From Pectobacterium brasiliense (GTDB lineage: Bacteria; Pseudomonadota; Gammaproteobacteria; Enterobacterales; Enterobacteriaceae), in NCBI RefSeq assembly GCF_016950255.1, contig NZ_JACGFN010000001.1, positions 2,480,001 through 2,544,000 of the forward strand: a stretch of 64,000 nucleotides of DNA. Reading direction: 5' to 3'. Position 1 is the first letter of the stretch. The number at the start of each line of letters is the position of its first letter. Positions 56,919-64,000 of this stretch are shown one piece after another. The translations under genes were made by a program, and so were the position numbers. The notes beneath the pieces were generated by a model. That model searched no databases. It was not told where the DNA came from and saw only the letters and a list, made by a program, of their open reading frames with translations.

Positions 56919-58130
56919 ATGCAATCATTCGACGTGGTTATTGCCGGTGGCGGTATGGTCGGTCTGGCGCTAGCCTGCAGCTTACAGGGCAGCGGCCTGC
57001 GTATCGCCGTGCTGGAGAAACAGGCGGCCGAACCTCAGGCGCTCGGGAAAGACCATGCGCTGCGCGTCTCCGCCATCAATGCCGCCAGCGAATGCCTCCT
57101 GCGCCATATCGGCGTCTGGGAAAATCTCGTGGCGCAACGTGTCAGCCCTTACAACGATATGCAGGTATGGGACAAAGACAGCTTCGGCAAAATCAGCTTT
57201 AGCGGTGAAGAATTCGGCTTTTCCCACCTTGGGCATATCATTGAAAACCCAGTGATTCAGCAGGCGCTGTGGCAACGCGCTTCTCAGTTAAGCGACATCA
57301 CCCTGCTCTCCCCCGCCTCGTTAAAACAGGTCGCCTGGGGCGAGAACGAAGCCTTTATTACATTGCAGGACGACAGCATGCTGACCGCCCGGCTAGTGGT
57401 CGCCGCGGACGGTGCGCATTCGTGGCTGCGTCAGCACGCGAATATTCCGCTGACCTTTTGGGACTACGGCCATCACGCACTGGTCGCCAATATTCGAACT
57501 GAGCACCCTCATCAATCCGTTGCGCGTCAGACGTTTCACGGCGACGGTATTCTGGCGTTCTTGCCGCTGGACGAGCCGCACCTTTGTTCAATTGTCTGGT
57601 CGCTTTCACCGGAACAGGCTCAGGCGATGCAGAGCTTGCCTGCCGAAGAATTCAATCGTCAGGTCGCGATGGCGTTTGATATGCGCCTGGGGCTATGTGA
57701 ACTAGAAAGCGAACGCCAGACTTTCCCACTGACCGGACGCTACGCTCGCAGCTTCGCGGCACACCGGCTGGTGCTGGTCGGCGACGCAGCGCACACCATT
57801 CACCCGCTGGCGGGGCAAGGCGTCAATCTGGGTTTCATGGATGTCGCCGAACTGATTGCGGAAGTGAAGCGCTTACAGGCGCAAGGCAAAGACATCGGCC
57901 AGCACCTTTATCTGCGACGCTATGAACGCCGCCGCAAACACAGTGCCGCAGTGATGCTCGCCAGCATGCAGGGGTTCCGCGAACTGTTTGATGGCGATAA
58001 TCCGGCGAAAAAGCTGCTGCGTGACGTCGGTCTGGTTCTGGCGGATAAATTACCCGGTATTAAACCCACACTGGTACGTCAAGCAATGGGATTACACGAT
58101 CTGCCAGACTGGCTTAGCGTCGGGAAATAA
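56919..58130 (+). CDS. ubiI: Ubiquinone C5-hydroxylase UbiI (VisC)
   Basis: 403 residues. FAD motif VVIAGGGMVGLALACSLQG, LVVAADGAHSWLRQ in the middle and GDAAHTIHPLAGQGVNLGF near 290. Paralogue of ubiH, carrying out the C5 hydroxylation of the quinone ring. It lies 28 bases after ubiH. In E. coli the next genes are gcvTHP, whereas here a palindromic hairpin and an AT-rich islet follow. Confidence 0.93.
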   Translation: MQSFDVVIAGGGMVGLALACSLQGSGLRIAVLEKQAAEPQALGKDHALRVSAINAASECLLRHIGVWENLVAQRVSPYNDMQVWDKDSFGKISFSGEEFGFSHLGHIIENPVIQQALWQRASQLSDITLLSPASLKQVAWGENEAFITLQDDSMLTARLVVAADGAHSWLRQHANIPLTFWDYGHHALVANIRTEHPHQSVARQTFHGDGILAFLPLDEPHLCSIVWSLSPEQAQAMQSLPAEEFNRQVAMAFDMRLGLCELESERQTFPLTGRYARSFAAHRLVLVGDAAHTIHPLAGQGVNLGFMDVAELIAEVKRLQAQGKDIGQHLYLRRYERRRKHSAAVMLASMQGFRELFDGDNPAKKLLRDVGLVLADKLPGIKPTLVRQAMGLHDLPDWLSVGK

Positions 58131-58151
58131 TAAAACCAGAATAGATAATAT

Positions 58152-58167
58152 CGCCGCTTAAGCGGCG
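58152..58167. terminator. Palindromic hairpin after ubiI
   Basis: CGCCGC-TTAA-GCGGCG, closed directly after ubiI. No T run follows. A similar CGCCGC/GCGGCG hairpin lies at the other end of the islet (61651-61670). Confidence 0.55.
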
Positions 58168-58474
58168 AGTTATCAATAACGCTTTCTTATTAATTAAATC
58201 ACTAATTTATTCAACCCTCCCCCTTATTATTTAAGCGATCACTCTATTTTTATTTATAAAATAAATCCATCATCAAAACATAATTAGCAGAGTAATAAAA
58301 ACTTACCTTACGCAGTTAATTACCATTAAAAACAATCAATTATAGGATTTTGGAAAGGATATCTTTCTGACAAAAGTCATAGTTTTTATTAAATAGTTGG
58401 GTTCTTCTTTTGTTCAATAAAGATTTACGTTATAACGTTCCCAACAAGGATTTTTTTAACAGGGAGTTACACGA
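58168..58474. other. AT-rich leader before the truncated hcp
   Basis: About 300 bases without a gene. From 58321 it is part of the long direct repeat shared with the intact hcp. It includes a conserved 12-bp palindrome ACGTTATAACGT (58427-58438), which is also present before the second copy and may be a regulatory site. Confidence 0.45.
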
Positions 58475-58581
58475 ATGGCTAATTCTATTTTCATGAAGAT
58501 CACCGGAAAAATTCAGGGACTGATCTCTGAAGGGTGTTTAAGTATCGACTCTGTAGGAAATAAACATATCTCTGGTCACGA
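58321..58581 (+). repeat. hcp leader/5' repeat, copy A
   Basis: About 260 bp almost identical to 59416-59675, from TACCATTAAA to GGTCACGA. It covers the leader and the first 35 or so codons of hcp. Only a few differences are seen, including the length of a T run. Copy A loses homology just after codon 35. Confidence 0.92.
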
Positions 58582-58603
58582 GAAAGCCATTTTCATCTTA
58601 TGA
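58475..58603 (+). pseudogene. hcp: Truncated hcp (type VI secretion tube protein)
   Basis: 42 codons. The first 35 residues equal the intact Hcp downstream (MANSIFMKITGKIQGLISEG and on to SGH), then AIFIL and a stop replace the remaining three quarters of the protein. The stop overlaps the next start (TTATGA). The tail was probably lost when an older effector gene between hcp and its immunity gene was deleted. It cannot form a tube ring. Confidence 0.85.
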
Positions 58604-59028
58604 AAACGATCTTAACTATCTTCATTTCATTATCTTCCCTGCTGTTTTTTTGGGGATGGCTTATCATCTTTCCTTATACCGTTTATACGGAAAAAGACAT
58701 TTTTAAGTACTATACATTAACCTATAAAGAAATCAGGGACGCACCGAGACTATCAAAGAATTATTATTTTTCTTATGGGCCGAGTGATGAGGCAAACCCT
58801 CAGATAAGCACGATATATTTATGCGATCTAGATAACATTAATGAGGCTTACGATAAGTTACTCGATTATGTTAACAGTACTGGCATCCCATTAGTTGACG
58901 ATTTCTCCTTAGGTAATTATCCATCATTCGATGAATACTTTCAGATCATTAAAACAAAAGAGAAAGATAGGGTAACTATGAAAGAAATAGAATGCCTAAT
59001 GTTGGATTTATCTAAGGAACAACGTTAA
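58600..59028 (+). CDS. Orphan immunity-like membrane-anchored protein
   Basis: 142 residues. One N-terminal helix (LTIFISLSSLLFFWGWLIIF) precedes a periplasmic domain with YTEKDIFKYYTLTYKEIRDAP and SKNYYFSYGPSDE. This resembles the protein at 60765-61196 in size, topology and the pattern KY-x2-LT-x-KEI-x3-P-x2-S-x-NY. It lies where an effector immunity gene would be, but only a truncated hcp precedes it. It is best read as a leftover immunity gene retained after loss of its effector. Family not recognised. Confidence 0.6.
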   Translation: MKTILTIFISLSSLLFFWGWLIIFPYTVYTEKDIFKYYTLTYKEIRDAPRLSKNYYFSYGPSDEANPQISTIYLCDLDNINEAYDKLLDYVNSTGIPLVDDFSLGNYPSFDEYFQIIKTKEKDRVTMKEIECLMLDLSKEQR

Positions 59029-59149
59029 TTAATACTATGATTGAGTGAATGGCGCAGTGGTTTAAAAAATGAATAAATTAGCGTTTGATCTATCCTCGAC
59101 TTAGAGCAATATCAAAAATCGCTATAATTAATAAAAAATAACAAATCTT
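59029..59149. other. AT-rich gap after the orphan immunity-like gene
   Basis: No gene recognised. It probably contains degraded upstream parts of the transposase relic. Confidence 0.3.
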
Positions 59150-59338
59150 ATTAGTCTATTATCCCAGCGTTTATGAAAAGTGATGAACGAACATGCGTGG
59201 AATAATCGCTACTTTGAAAGCATAAGCGAGTTTCGAAATGCAATATTCAATTTGTTCTCAACCAAGCACCATAAATAGCCGGTCTCACTGACCGCCAGAA
59301 TTCACGATCGCTTTCAGATGCTCAAACCTACATCTTGA
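59150..59338 (+). mobile_element. Remnant of an IS630-family transposase (3' end only)
   Basis: The frame reads KVMNEHAWNNRYFESISEF from 59177, matching the C-terminal KVMNEHxxNNRYF region of IS630 transposases. A stop sits where the conserved Trp before it should be. After a frame change LTARIHDRFQMLKPTS and a stop resemble the family's last residues. The 5' part, terminal repeats and catalytic DDE residues were not found, so the element is dead. Confidence 0.7.
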
Positions 59339-59568
59339 GGTTTATTGGGTAAATAAACTTATCATTAAAATATAATTAGCGAACTAATAAATAGATTTCA
59401 TCCTATATGGTGACTTACCATTAAAAACAATCAATTATAGGATTTTGGAAAGGATATCTTTCTGACAAAAGTCATAGTTTTTATTAAATAGTTGGGTTCT
59501 TCTTTTTTTCAATAAAGATTTACGTTATAACGTTCCCAACAAGGATTTTTTAACAGGGAGTTACACGA
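59339..59568. other. Leader region of intact hcp
   Basis: About 230 bases between the transposase relic and hcp, of which 59416-59568 belong to the long direct repeat. No gene is present. An AGGGAG site lies near 59555. Confidence 0.45.
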
Positions 59569-59675
59569 ATGGCTAATTCTATTTTCATGAAGATCACCGG
59601 AAAAATTCAGGGACTGATCTCTGAAGGGTGTTTAAGTATCGACTCTGTAGGAAATAAACATATATCTGGTCACGA
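59416..59675 (+). repeat. hcp leader/5' repeat, copy B
   Basis: Partner of 58321-58581. This copy runs into a complete hcp gene. Near-identity over leader and 5' coding sequence suggests recent duplication or gene conversion. Confidence 0.92.
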
Positions 59676-60048
59676 AGATGAGATTTTTGTTTATGCCACA
59701 AATTACGACTTATCAAGAGATCGACACGTCAATCATCATCCCTTTTCTGTGACCAAAGTCGTTGATAAGTCTACACCGCTCTTGCTCACCAGCATTGCCA
59801 ACAATGAGCTAATGGAAGTTGAATTGAGATATTACCGCACCTCCGCCAGCGGGACCCAAGAGAACTACATGACAATCACATTGAGAGATGCGTCTATTGT
59901 CAACCTCTCTAACCAAAACCCCAACTCATTGACGCATAGCGATATGCAGCCATTTGAAATCCTAAGTCTGCGTTATGAGAGTATTACCTGCCAACACAAT
60001 ATTGCAGGGACATCAGGGTACAGCATATTAACTGAAAATATGTACTGA
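59569..60048 (+). CDS. hcp: Hcp, type VI secretion tube protein
   Basis: 159 residues, typical for Hcp. It begins MANSIFMKITGKIQGLISEG and continues with DEIFVYATNYDL, HHPFSVTKVVDKSTPLLL, VELRYYRTS and MQPFEILSLRYESITCQHN. Hcp hexamers stack into the type VI tube and can carry effectors in their lumen. No other T6SS structural genes are here, so this is an orphan hcp serving a system encoded elsewhere, with its cargo gene next to it. Confidence 0.93.
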   Translation: MANSIFMKITGKIQGLISEGCLSIDSVGNKHISGHEDEIFVYATNYDLSRDRHVNHHPFSVTKVVDKSTPLLLTSIANNELMEVELRYYRTSASGTQENYMTITLRDASIVNLSNQNPNSLTHSDMQPFEILSLRYESITCQHNIAGTSGYSILTENMY

Positions 60049-60100
60049 ATTGCGATAAAAACACTATCTAGTTAACTTTATAGTAAATTATAGGTTCTTT

Positions 60101-60787
60101 ATGAGCAAAAGAAGTGATATAGAAAAGGGAACATTAGTTTATACTGAAGTACTAGGATGGGTAGACTTAGCTCATGCCAAAGGAGATGATGCCAGGGCAT
60201 TAATGGCTGCAATAAATTCAGGTGAAGAGCGAATAGAAGACCATTTTGTTGTCATATACTCACAGTACATGGGAAAAGGATTCAAATACGGAACATCAAA
60301 AACCACAAGATGGAAAATAAGGAAAGGGCTATCTTCGCATGATAAAAAAAGAGTCGCTCTCACTATTATTATGTATACAAGCCATATATTCGAATCATAT
60401 CAAGGTTCGCCGCTATTCAGTTGGTACAGTGATAGTGGATATAGTGGTGAAGATTTGGTATCTAATCTACTCGGGTTTTATCGGGCAGTAGATAACATCG
60501 ATTATTTACTTCAACTCAGGGTTGCTAGTCAAGCCGACACATTTACAAGATGGGATTACTATGGTCCTATAGGACAATATAAAAACAAAGAGTTTAGACC
60601 CTTACTTTTCCCACACCCAGAAAAATATCCAAATAATGCCAGACCTTATTATTCTGTTCTTCCTGAATTTATGAAATCTGTATCACCTGTAAATAATATT
60701 GAAAAGAGTGATATGTTAACACATCTTAACGATAAGACCGGATATAATATCGGAGTAGAAAGCCGTGTCACTATTCAAATCGAGTAA
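60101..60787 (+). CDS. Putative Hcp-associated antibacterial effector
   Basis: 228 residues, family not securely recognised. Striking pieces are LVYTEVLGWVDLAHAKGDD near residues 12-30, TSKTTRWKIRKGLS near 67-80, YTSHIFESYQG near 92-102, and a Gly/Ser/Asp-rich SDSGYSGEDLVSNLLGFY near 110-127. The conserved His, Glu and Asp residues in these pieces could be catalytic. The SGYSGEDLVSNLLG part recalls uncharacterised DUF4056-type proteins from memory. There is no signal peptide, as expected for cargo delivered through the tube. It follows hcp by 52 bases and overlaps the next gene by 23, the classic hcp-effector-immunity order. Confidence 0.6.
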   Translation: MSKRSDIEKGTLVYTEVLGWVDLAHAKGDDARALMAAINSGEERIEDHFVVIYSQYMGKGFKYGTSKTTRWKIRKGLSSHDKKRVALTIIMYTSHIFESYQGSPLFSWYSDSGYSGEDLVSNLLGFYRAVDNIDYLLQLRVASQADTFTRWDYYGPIGQYKNKEFRPLLFPHPEKYPNNARPYYSVLPEFMKSVSPVNNIEKSDMLTHLNDKTGYNIGVESRVTIQIE

Positions 60788-61196
60788 CATTATTAAAATC
60801 ATTGCGTTCTTTATTACATGCATGGGATTAGCTTTAGTATTAGCGTATCTTTTCGCTAATACCAGCTACTCTTATACGAAAGATAACTATGTTAAATATC
60901 ACTTACTCACTTTGAAAGAAATAAAAGGAATGCCATTTATCTCAACAAACTACTCTATTGAATATGATTCCCCTGACGGAACATCTGGACTAATTAATAG
61001 CGTATTATTTTCAAATGTTGATCTTAAAAAAAAATCAGAACTAGTCAATTATCTTAATGAATTGGGATTCAAAAAACATGAGGACATTTTTTGGATTAAA
61101 GGAGGGGAAATTTGGAAAAAAGGAGATGATAGAGTTAGATTAATACAAGATAATGAAAGAAAAGTCATTATTATTTCATTTGAGAAAAACGATTAG
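60765..61196 (+). CDS. Putative cognate immunity protein, membrane-anchored
   Basis: 143 residues from GTG 60765 (GGAG upstream), overlapping the effector gene end. One N-terminal helix (IIKIIAFFITCMGLALVLAY) is followed by a periplasmic domain with YTKDNYVKYHLLTLKEIKG and FISTNYSIEYDS. It is paralogous to the orphan at 58600-59028. A periplasmic immunity domain implies that the effector acts in the periplasm, for example on the cell wall; that is inference. Confidence 0.6.
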   Translation: MSLFKSSNIIKIIAFFITCMGLALVLAYLFANTSYSYTKDNYVKYHLLTLKEIKGMPFISTNYSIEYDSPDGTSGLINSVLFSNVDLKKKSELVNYLNELGFKKHEDIFWIKGGEIWKKGDDRVRLIQDNERKVIIISFEKND

Positions 61197-61345
61197 TTTT
61201 ACTTATCACCACTACCCAAGAAAAACAAAAATCAGGCACTGGATAAAATGTTAATAAAAAATGACTACATTTATGACGTCAATTTTCATTTCTATCCGGT
61301 CTTATGTTTTTTCTAGACTCGGGTTAATCTCTGTCCGTACAGATA

Positions 61346-61648
61346 ATGCACTATGAAAACATAAATATATTACTCTTTGCTCTCTGTTTTTATCTCTATT
61401 CACTTCTCTGCGCTCTAATCATATTGATCACATCAATAAGGGATTACGAAGGGATGGTTGATGGGGTAGAAATAAGAAATCTCTGTGAAATACCTGAATC
61501 AGATTCCGACGGTTCCTTTGAGTTTATTATTATTCCCCTATCCATTCCTTTCTTTTTTGTAAAAAAGAGCATCGCCAGAATAATCACTTATCTTATTGTT
61601 TTAATTTATTATTTATGGAGTTTTTATCTCCGTTTTACTCTATGTTAA
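61346..61648 (+). CDS. Small membrane protein of unknown function
   Basis: 100 residues with hydrophobic segments near 7-30 (ILLFALCFYLYSLLCALIIL) and 59-72 (FIIIPLSIPFFFV), plus a C-terminal helix (IITYLIVLIYYLWSFYL). The linker is acidic (EIPESDSDGS). No family is recognised. It is AT-rich like its neighbours and could be another leftover immunity protein, but no effector precedes it. The ribosome-binding site is weak. Confidence 0.45.
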   Translation: MHYENINILLFALCFYLYSLLCALIILITSIRDYEGMVDGVEIRNLCEIPESDSDGSFEFIIIPLSIPFFFVKKSIARIITYLIVLIYYLWSFYLRFTLC

Positions 61649-61650
61649 AA

Positions 61651-61670
61651 CTCGCCGCCGCAGCGGCGAG
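61651..61670. terminator. Hairpin between the islet and curA
   Basis: CTCGCCGC and GCGGCGAG form a perfect 8-bp stem around CGCA, between converging genes. It closely resembles the hairpin after ubiI. Confidence 0.65.
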
Positions 61671-61679
61671 TCTGGTGTA

Positions 61680-62717
61680 TTAGGCGTCGGGTCCGACTCT
61701 GACCACTAATTTACCGAAGTTGCGGCCATGTAGCAGGCCGATAAAGGCTTCGGGGGCGTTTTCCAATCCGTCGACGATCTCTTCGCGATATTTGATCTTA
61801 CCTTCTTCCACCCACGGCGACACATCCTTCCAGAACTCATCGAAGCGATGACCATAATCATCAAAAATGATGAATCCCTGCATGCGGATACGCTTTTTCA
61901 GGATAGTCCCCGCCAGTAGCTGTAAGCGGTCTGGGCCATCAGGCAACCCAGTAGCATTGTAGCCAGAGACTAATCCGCACACAGGAATACGCGCCGAGGT
62001 ATTCAGCAGCGGCAGCACGGCGTCAAAGACTTTCCCGCCGACGTTTTCAAAGTAGATATCGATTCCCTTCGGACAGGCTTGTTTCAGTTGTTCGGCAAAA
62101 TCATCCGCCCGGTGGTCGAGGCAAGCATCAAATCCCAGTACTTCAACCGCATAGCGACATTTTTCCGCGCCCCCCGCCACGCCAACAACCCGACAGCCTT
62201 TCAATTTCCCGATCTGCCCAACAGTCGCACCAACCGGGCCAGTCGCGGCAGCCACCACCAGCGTTTCACCCGCTTTAGGCTGTCCGATATCCGTTAGCCC
62301 CATATACGCAGTGAAGCCCGGCATACCCAGCACGCCCAACGCATAGGAAGGATTTGTCGGCGACTGACCCAGATTGGTTAATCCTTTGCCGTCGGAAATC
62401 GCATAATCCTGCCAGCCGCTGAAGGACAGCACCCAATCGCCGGTCTGATAATCCGGGTGTTTTGATTCCACCACGCGGCTGATTGTCCCGCCTACCATCA
62501 CGTCATTCAGTTCAACGGGTTTAGCATAAGAAGGGGCGTCGCTCATACGGCCACGCATATAAGGGTCAAGGGAGAGAAACACCGTACGCAGCAGGATATG
62601 CCCTGAATCGACCTGTGGGACAGGCTGCTGTTCCAGACGAAAAGTCTCTAATGTTGGCGCGCCGTGCGGGCGCTGAGCCAGAACCACACGGCGGTTAATT
62701 TGATCGGTTTGCGGCAT
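61680..62717 (-). CDS. curA: NADPH-dependent curcumin/dihydrocurcumin reductase
   Basis: 345 residues, equal to E. coli CurA, from an ATG behind GGAGGAT. It is a zinc-independent medium-chain reductase with FLSLDPYMRGRMSD, LGMPGFTAYMGL, nucleotide-binding VVAAATGPVGATVGQI and YFENVGGKVFDAVLPLLN. It reduces double bonds in enones; the natural substrate in enterobacteria is not established. Single gene converging on the islet. Confidence 0.92.
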   Translation of the reverse strand: MPQTDQINRRVVLAQRPHGAPTLETFRLEQQPVPQVDSGHILLRTVFLSLDPYMRGRMSDAPSYAKPVELNDVMVGGTISRVVESKHPDYQTGDWVLSFSGWQDYAISDGKGLTNLGQSPTNPSYALGVLGMPGFTAYMGLTDIGQPKAGETLVVAAATGPVGATVGQIGKLKGCRVVGVAGGAEKCRYAVEVLGFDACLDHRADDFAEQLKQACPKGIDIYFENVGGKVFDAVLPLLNTSARIPVCGLVSGYNATGLPDGPDRLQLLAGTILKKRIRMQGFIIFDDYGHRFDEFWKDVSPWVEEGKIKYREEIVDGLENAPEAFIGLLHGRNFGKLVVRVGPDA

Positions 62718-62811
62718 AATATCCTCCGTTAAACAAAGCGTGTTGATAAAATCACTTCGTTAACAATAGGATCTGTTCTTTCATCTGGCTACGCAAACCG
62801 TGCGGCGTTCA

Positions 62812-63318
62812 TTATGCCGTTTTGCTTTTTTCGTAACGCGACATGCGATCCAGATACCCCATGACCAGTGCAGACAGCACAAACGTCAAATGGATAATCA
62901 CGTACCACATCAGCTTGTTATCCGGGATATTACGGGCATCCATGAACACACGCAGCAGATGGATGGACGAGATAGCGACAATCGAGGCGGCAACTTTATT
63001 TTTCAGCGAGCCGGAATCCATCTTACCGAGCCAGTTCAGCTTTTCTCTGCCTTTGGAGATATCCAGCGCCGAGACAAAGTTCTCGTAACCGGACAGCATA
63101 ACCATCACCAGCAATCCGCCGACCAGCGTCATATCGATGAGTGACAGCAGCACCAGCACCAAATCTGCTTCAGCGATATCCAGGATATTAGGCAGGACGT
63201 GGAACACCTCCTGGAAAAACTTGATCGCCAGCGCCAGCAACCCCAGCGATAGCCCGAGATAAACGGGGGCAAGCAGCCAGCGCGATGAGTACATCAGATT
63301 CTCAATAAAACGTTCCAT
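62812..63318 (-). CDS. yqhA: YqhA (UPF0114) membrane protein
   Basis: 168 residues with about four helices. [51 protein letters not shown] and [20 protein letters not shown] are typical of the UPF0114 family. It is an inner-membrane protein of unknown function, single gene, between curA and rhaT. Confidence 0.9.
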   Translation of the reverse strand: MERFIENLMYSSRWLLAPVYLGLSLGLLALAIKFFQEVFHVLPNILDIAEADLVLVLLSLIDMTLVGGLLVMVMLSGYENFVSALDISKGREKLNWLGKMDSGSLKNKVAASIVAISSIHLLRVFMDARNIPDNKLMWYVIIHLTFVLSALVMGYLDRMSRYEKSKTA

Positions 63319-63643
63319 AACTCACTATATGCAGGTGGAAAAGAGGGAAATAATAGCGAAAAGTCCTGCGGTGGTGTTAATCAATTCTTGAGCAGAATGC
63401 ACCATTTACAGAATGCTCTGCCCTGTCTTGCCCTCAACGATGATTTCCGTGTTTTGTGATCGGACCGGCCCCCACCTTCAAACCGATGCCGTCCTCCTGC
63501 CGCTCGTGGCACGCATCTGAAGGTTCACCCTTTTTCACCTTCCTACACTGTCTAGCGCCAGCAGGTCTGGCAGCAATCATACACTGCACTCTACATTCAG
63601 AGCCGAATACAGGCTTACCACAAAATAAAACAAGGGGTTACGC
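63319..63643. other. Intergenic region between yqhA and rhaT
   Basis: About 325 bases holding divergent promoters. rhaT is normally driven by RhaS and CRP, but I could not pick out a convincing RhaS or CRP site by eye. No gene is supported. Confidence 0.4.
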
Positions 63644-64000
63644 ATGAGCGATCCTATTTTCCTTGGTATTTTCTGGCACTTCATCGGAGCGGCCAGCGCG
63701 GCCTGCTTCTATGCACCGTTTAAGCAGGTCAAAAACTGGTCGTGGGAAACCATGTGGTCACTGGGCGGATTTTTCTCGTGGATTATCCTGCCCTGGTGCA
63801 TCAGTTGGTGGCTACTGCCTGACTTTTGGCGTTATTACGGTTCATTCGATATGGCGACCCTACTCCCCGTCTTTCTCTTCGGCGCGATGTGGGGGATCGG
63901 CAATATCAACTACGGCCTGACGATGCGCTACCTTGGCATGTCGATGGGCATCGGTATCGCCATCGGCGTGACGCTGATTATCGGCACGCTGATGACGCCC
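63644..64000 (+). CDS. rhaT: L-rhamnose-proton symporter RhaT, 5' part
   Basis: 119 residues visible before the window ends; the E. coli protein has about 344. ATG 63644 follows [43 protein letters not shown] and [20 protein letters not shown] match RhaT closely. It is a ten-helix inner-membrane symporter importing L-rhamnose, a sugar released from plant pectin, which fits a soft-rot lifestyle. Confidence 0.95.
   Translation, partial: MSDPIFLGIFWHFIGAASAACFYAPFKQVKNWSWETMWSLGGFFSWIILPWCISWWLLPDFWRYYGSFDMATLLPVFLFGAMWGIGNINYGLTMRYLGMSMGIGIAIGVTLIIGTLMTP

Noticed and set aside
58475..58603. Small functional gene of 42 codons
   Set aside because: Its sequence is the exact start of Hcp with a short unrelated tail; a truncated hcp explains it better.

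Overview
The window looks like chromosome of a soft-rot enterobacterium, most likely Pectobacterium. Housekeeping genes (prfC, serB, radA, nadR, ssrS, zapA, pepP, ubiH, ubiI, osmY, ytjA, curA, rhaT) are close to their Escherichia coli forms, but the order is not that of E. coli and accessory blocks sit between them. The genus call is inference from gene content; no species-specific marker was checked.

Layout. 1-3.4 kb: an AT-rich, frameshifted SIR2-like gene running off the left edge, gene-poor decayed sequence, and a LysR regulator divergent from a small DUF2798-type membrane protein. 3.4-19.75 kb: a six-gene plus-strand locus with a periplasmic adaptor, a GAF-like/HlyD adaptor, an M50 zinc protease fused to an HlyD adaptor, an exported phage tail-collar-like protein, a 3018-residue repeat protein with an N-terminal DUF4347 (caspase-like) domain, and a TolC-type outer-membrane lipoprotein. 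No ABC ATPase is present. This is the best candidate for an undescribed export and surface-display system. 19.8-40.4 kb: a Fur-controlled catecholate siderophore locus (entC, entE, entB, NRPS, entA, NRPS, free-standing adenylation protein), divergent from an MFS exporter and a TonB-dependent receptor, with a phosphopantetheinyl transferase beyond. The order matches the amonabactin genes of Aeromonas (amoCEBFAGH, from memory), and no thioesterase domain is visible.

40.5-58.1 kb is core genome: a CNT nucleoside transporter, yjjV, a CsbD-like gene, ytjA, osmY, prfC, an unrecognised 311-residue protein, smp, serB-radA-nadR with a NadR box before nadR, then fau-ssrS-zapA divergent from ygfB-pepP-ubiH-ubiI. 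58.1-61.65 kb is an AT-rich islet after ubiI: a truncated hcp with an orphan immunity-like gene, an IS630-type transposase relic, then an intact hcp, a putative effector and a paralogous immunity-like gene. It reads as two rounds of type VI secretion cargo exchange by recombination in a 260-bp hcp 5' repeat. 61.7-64 kb returns to core genes: curA, yqhA and the start of rhaT.

How genes cooperate: entC/A/B/E make and activate 2,3-dihydroxybenzoate, the NRPS proteins join it to amino acids, the PPTase primes the carrier domains, the MFS protein probably exports the product and the TonB receptor brings the iron complex back. In the 3.4-19.75 kb locus the adaptors and TolC protein would bridge the envelope, the protease could process cargo, and the giant protein and collar protein are the likely cargo.
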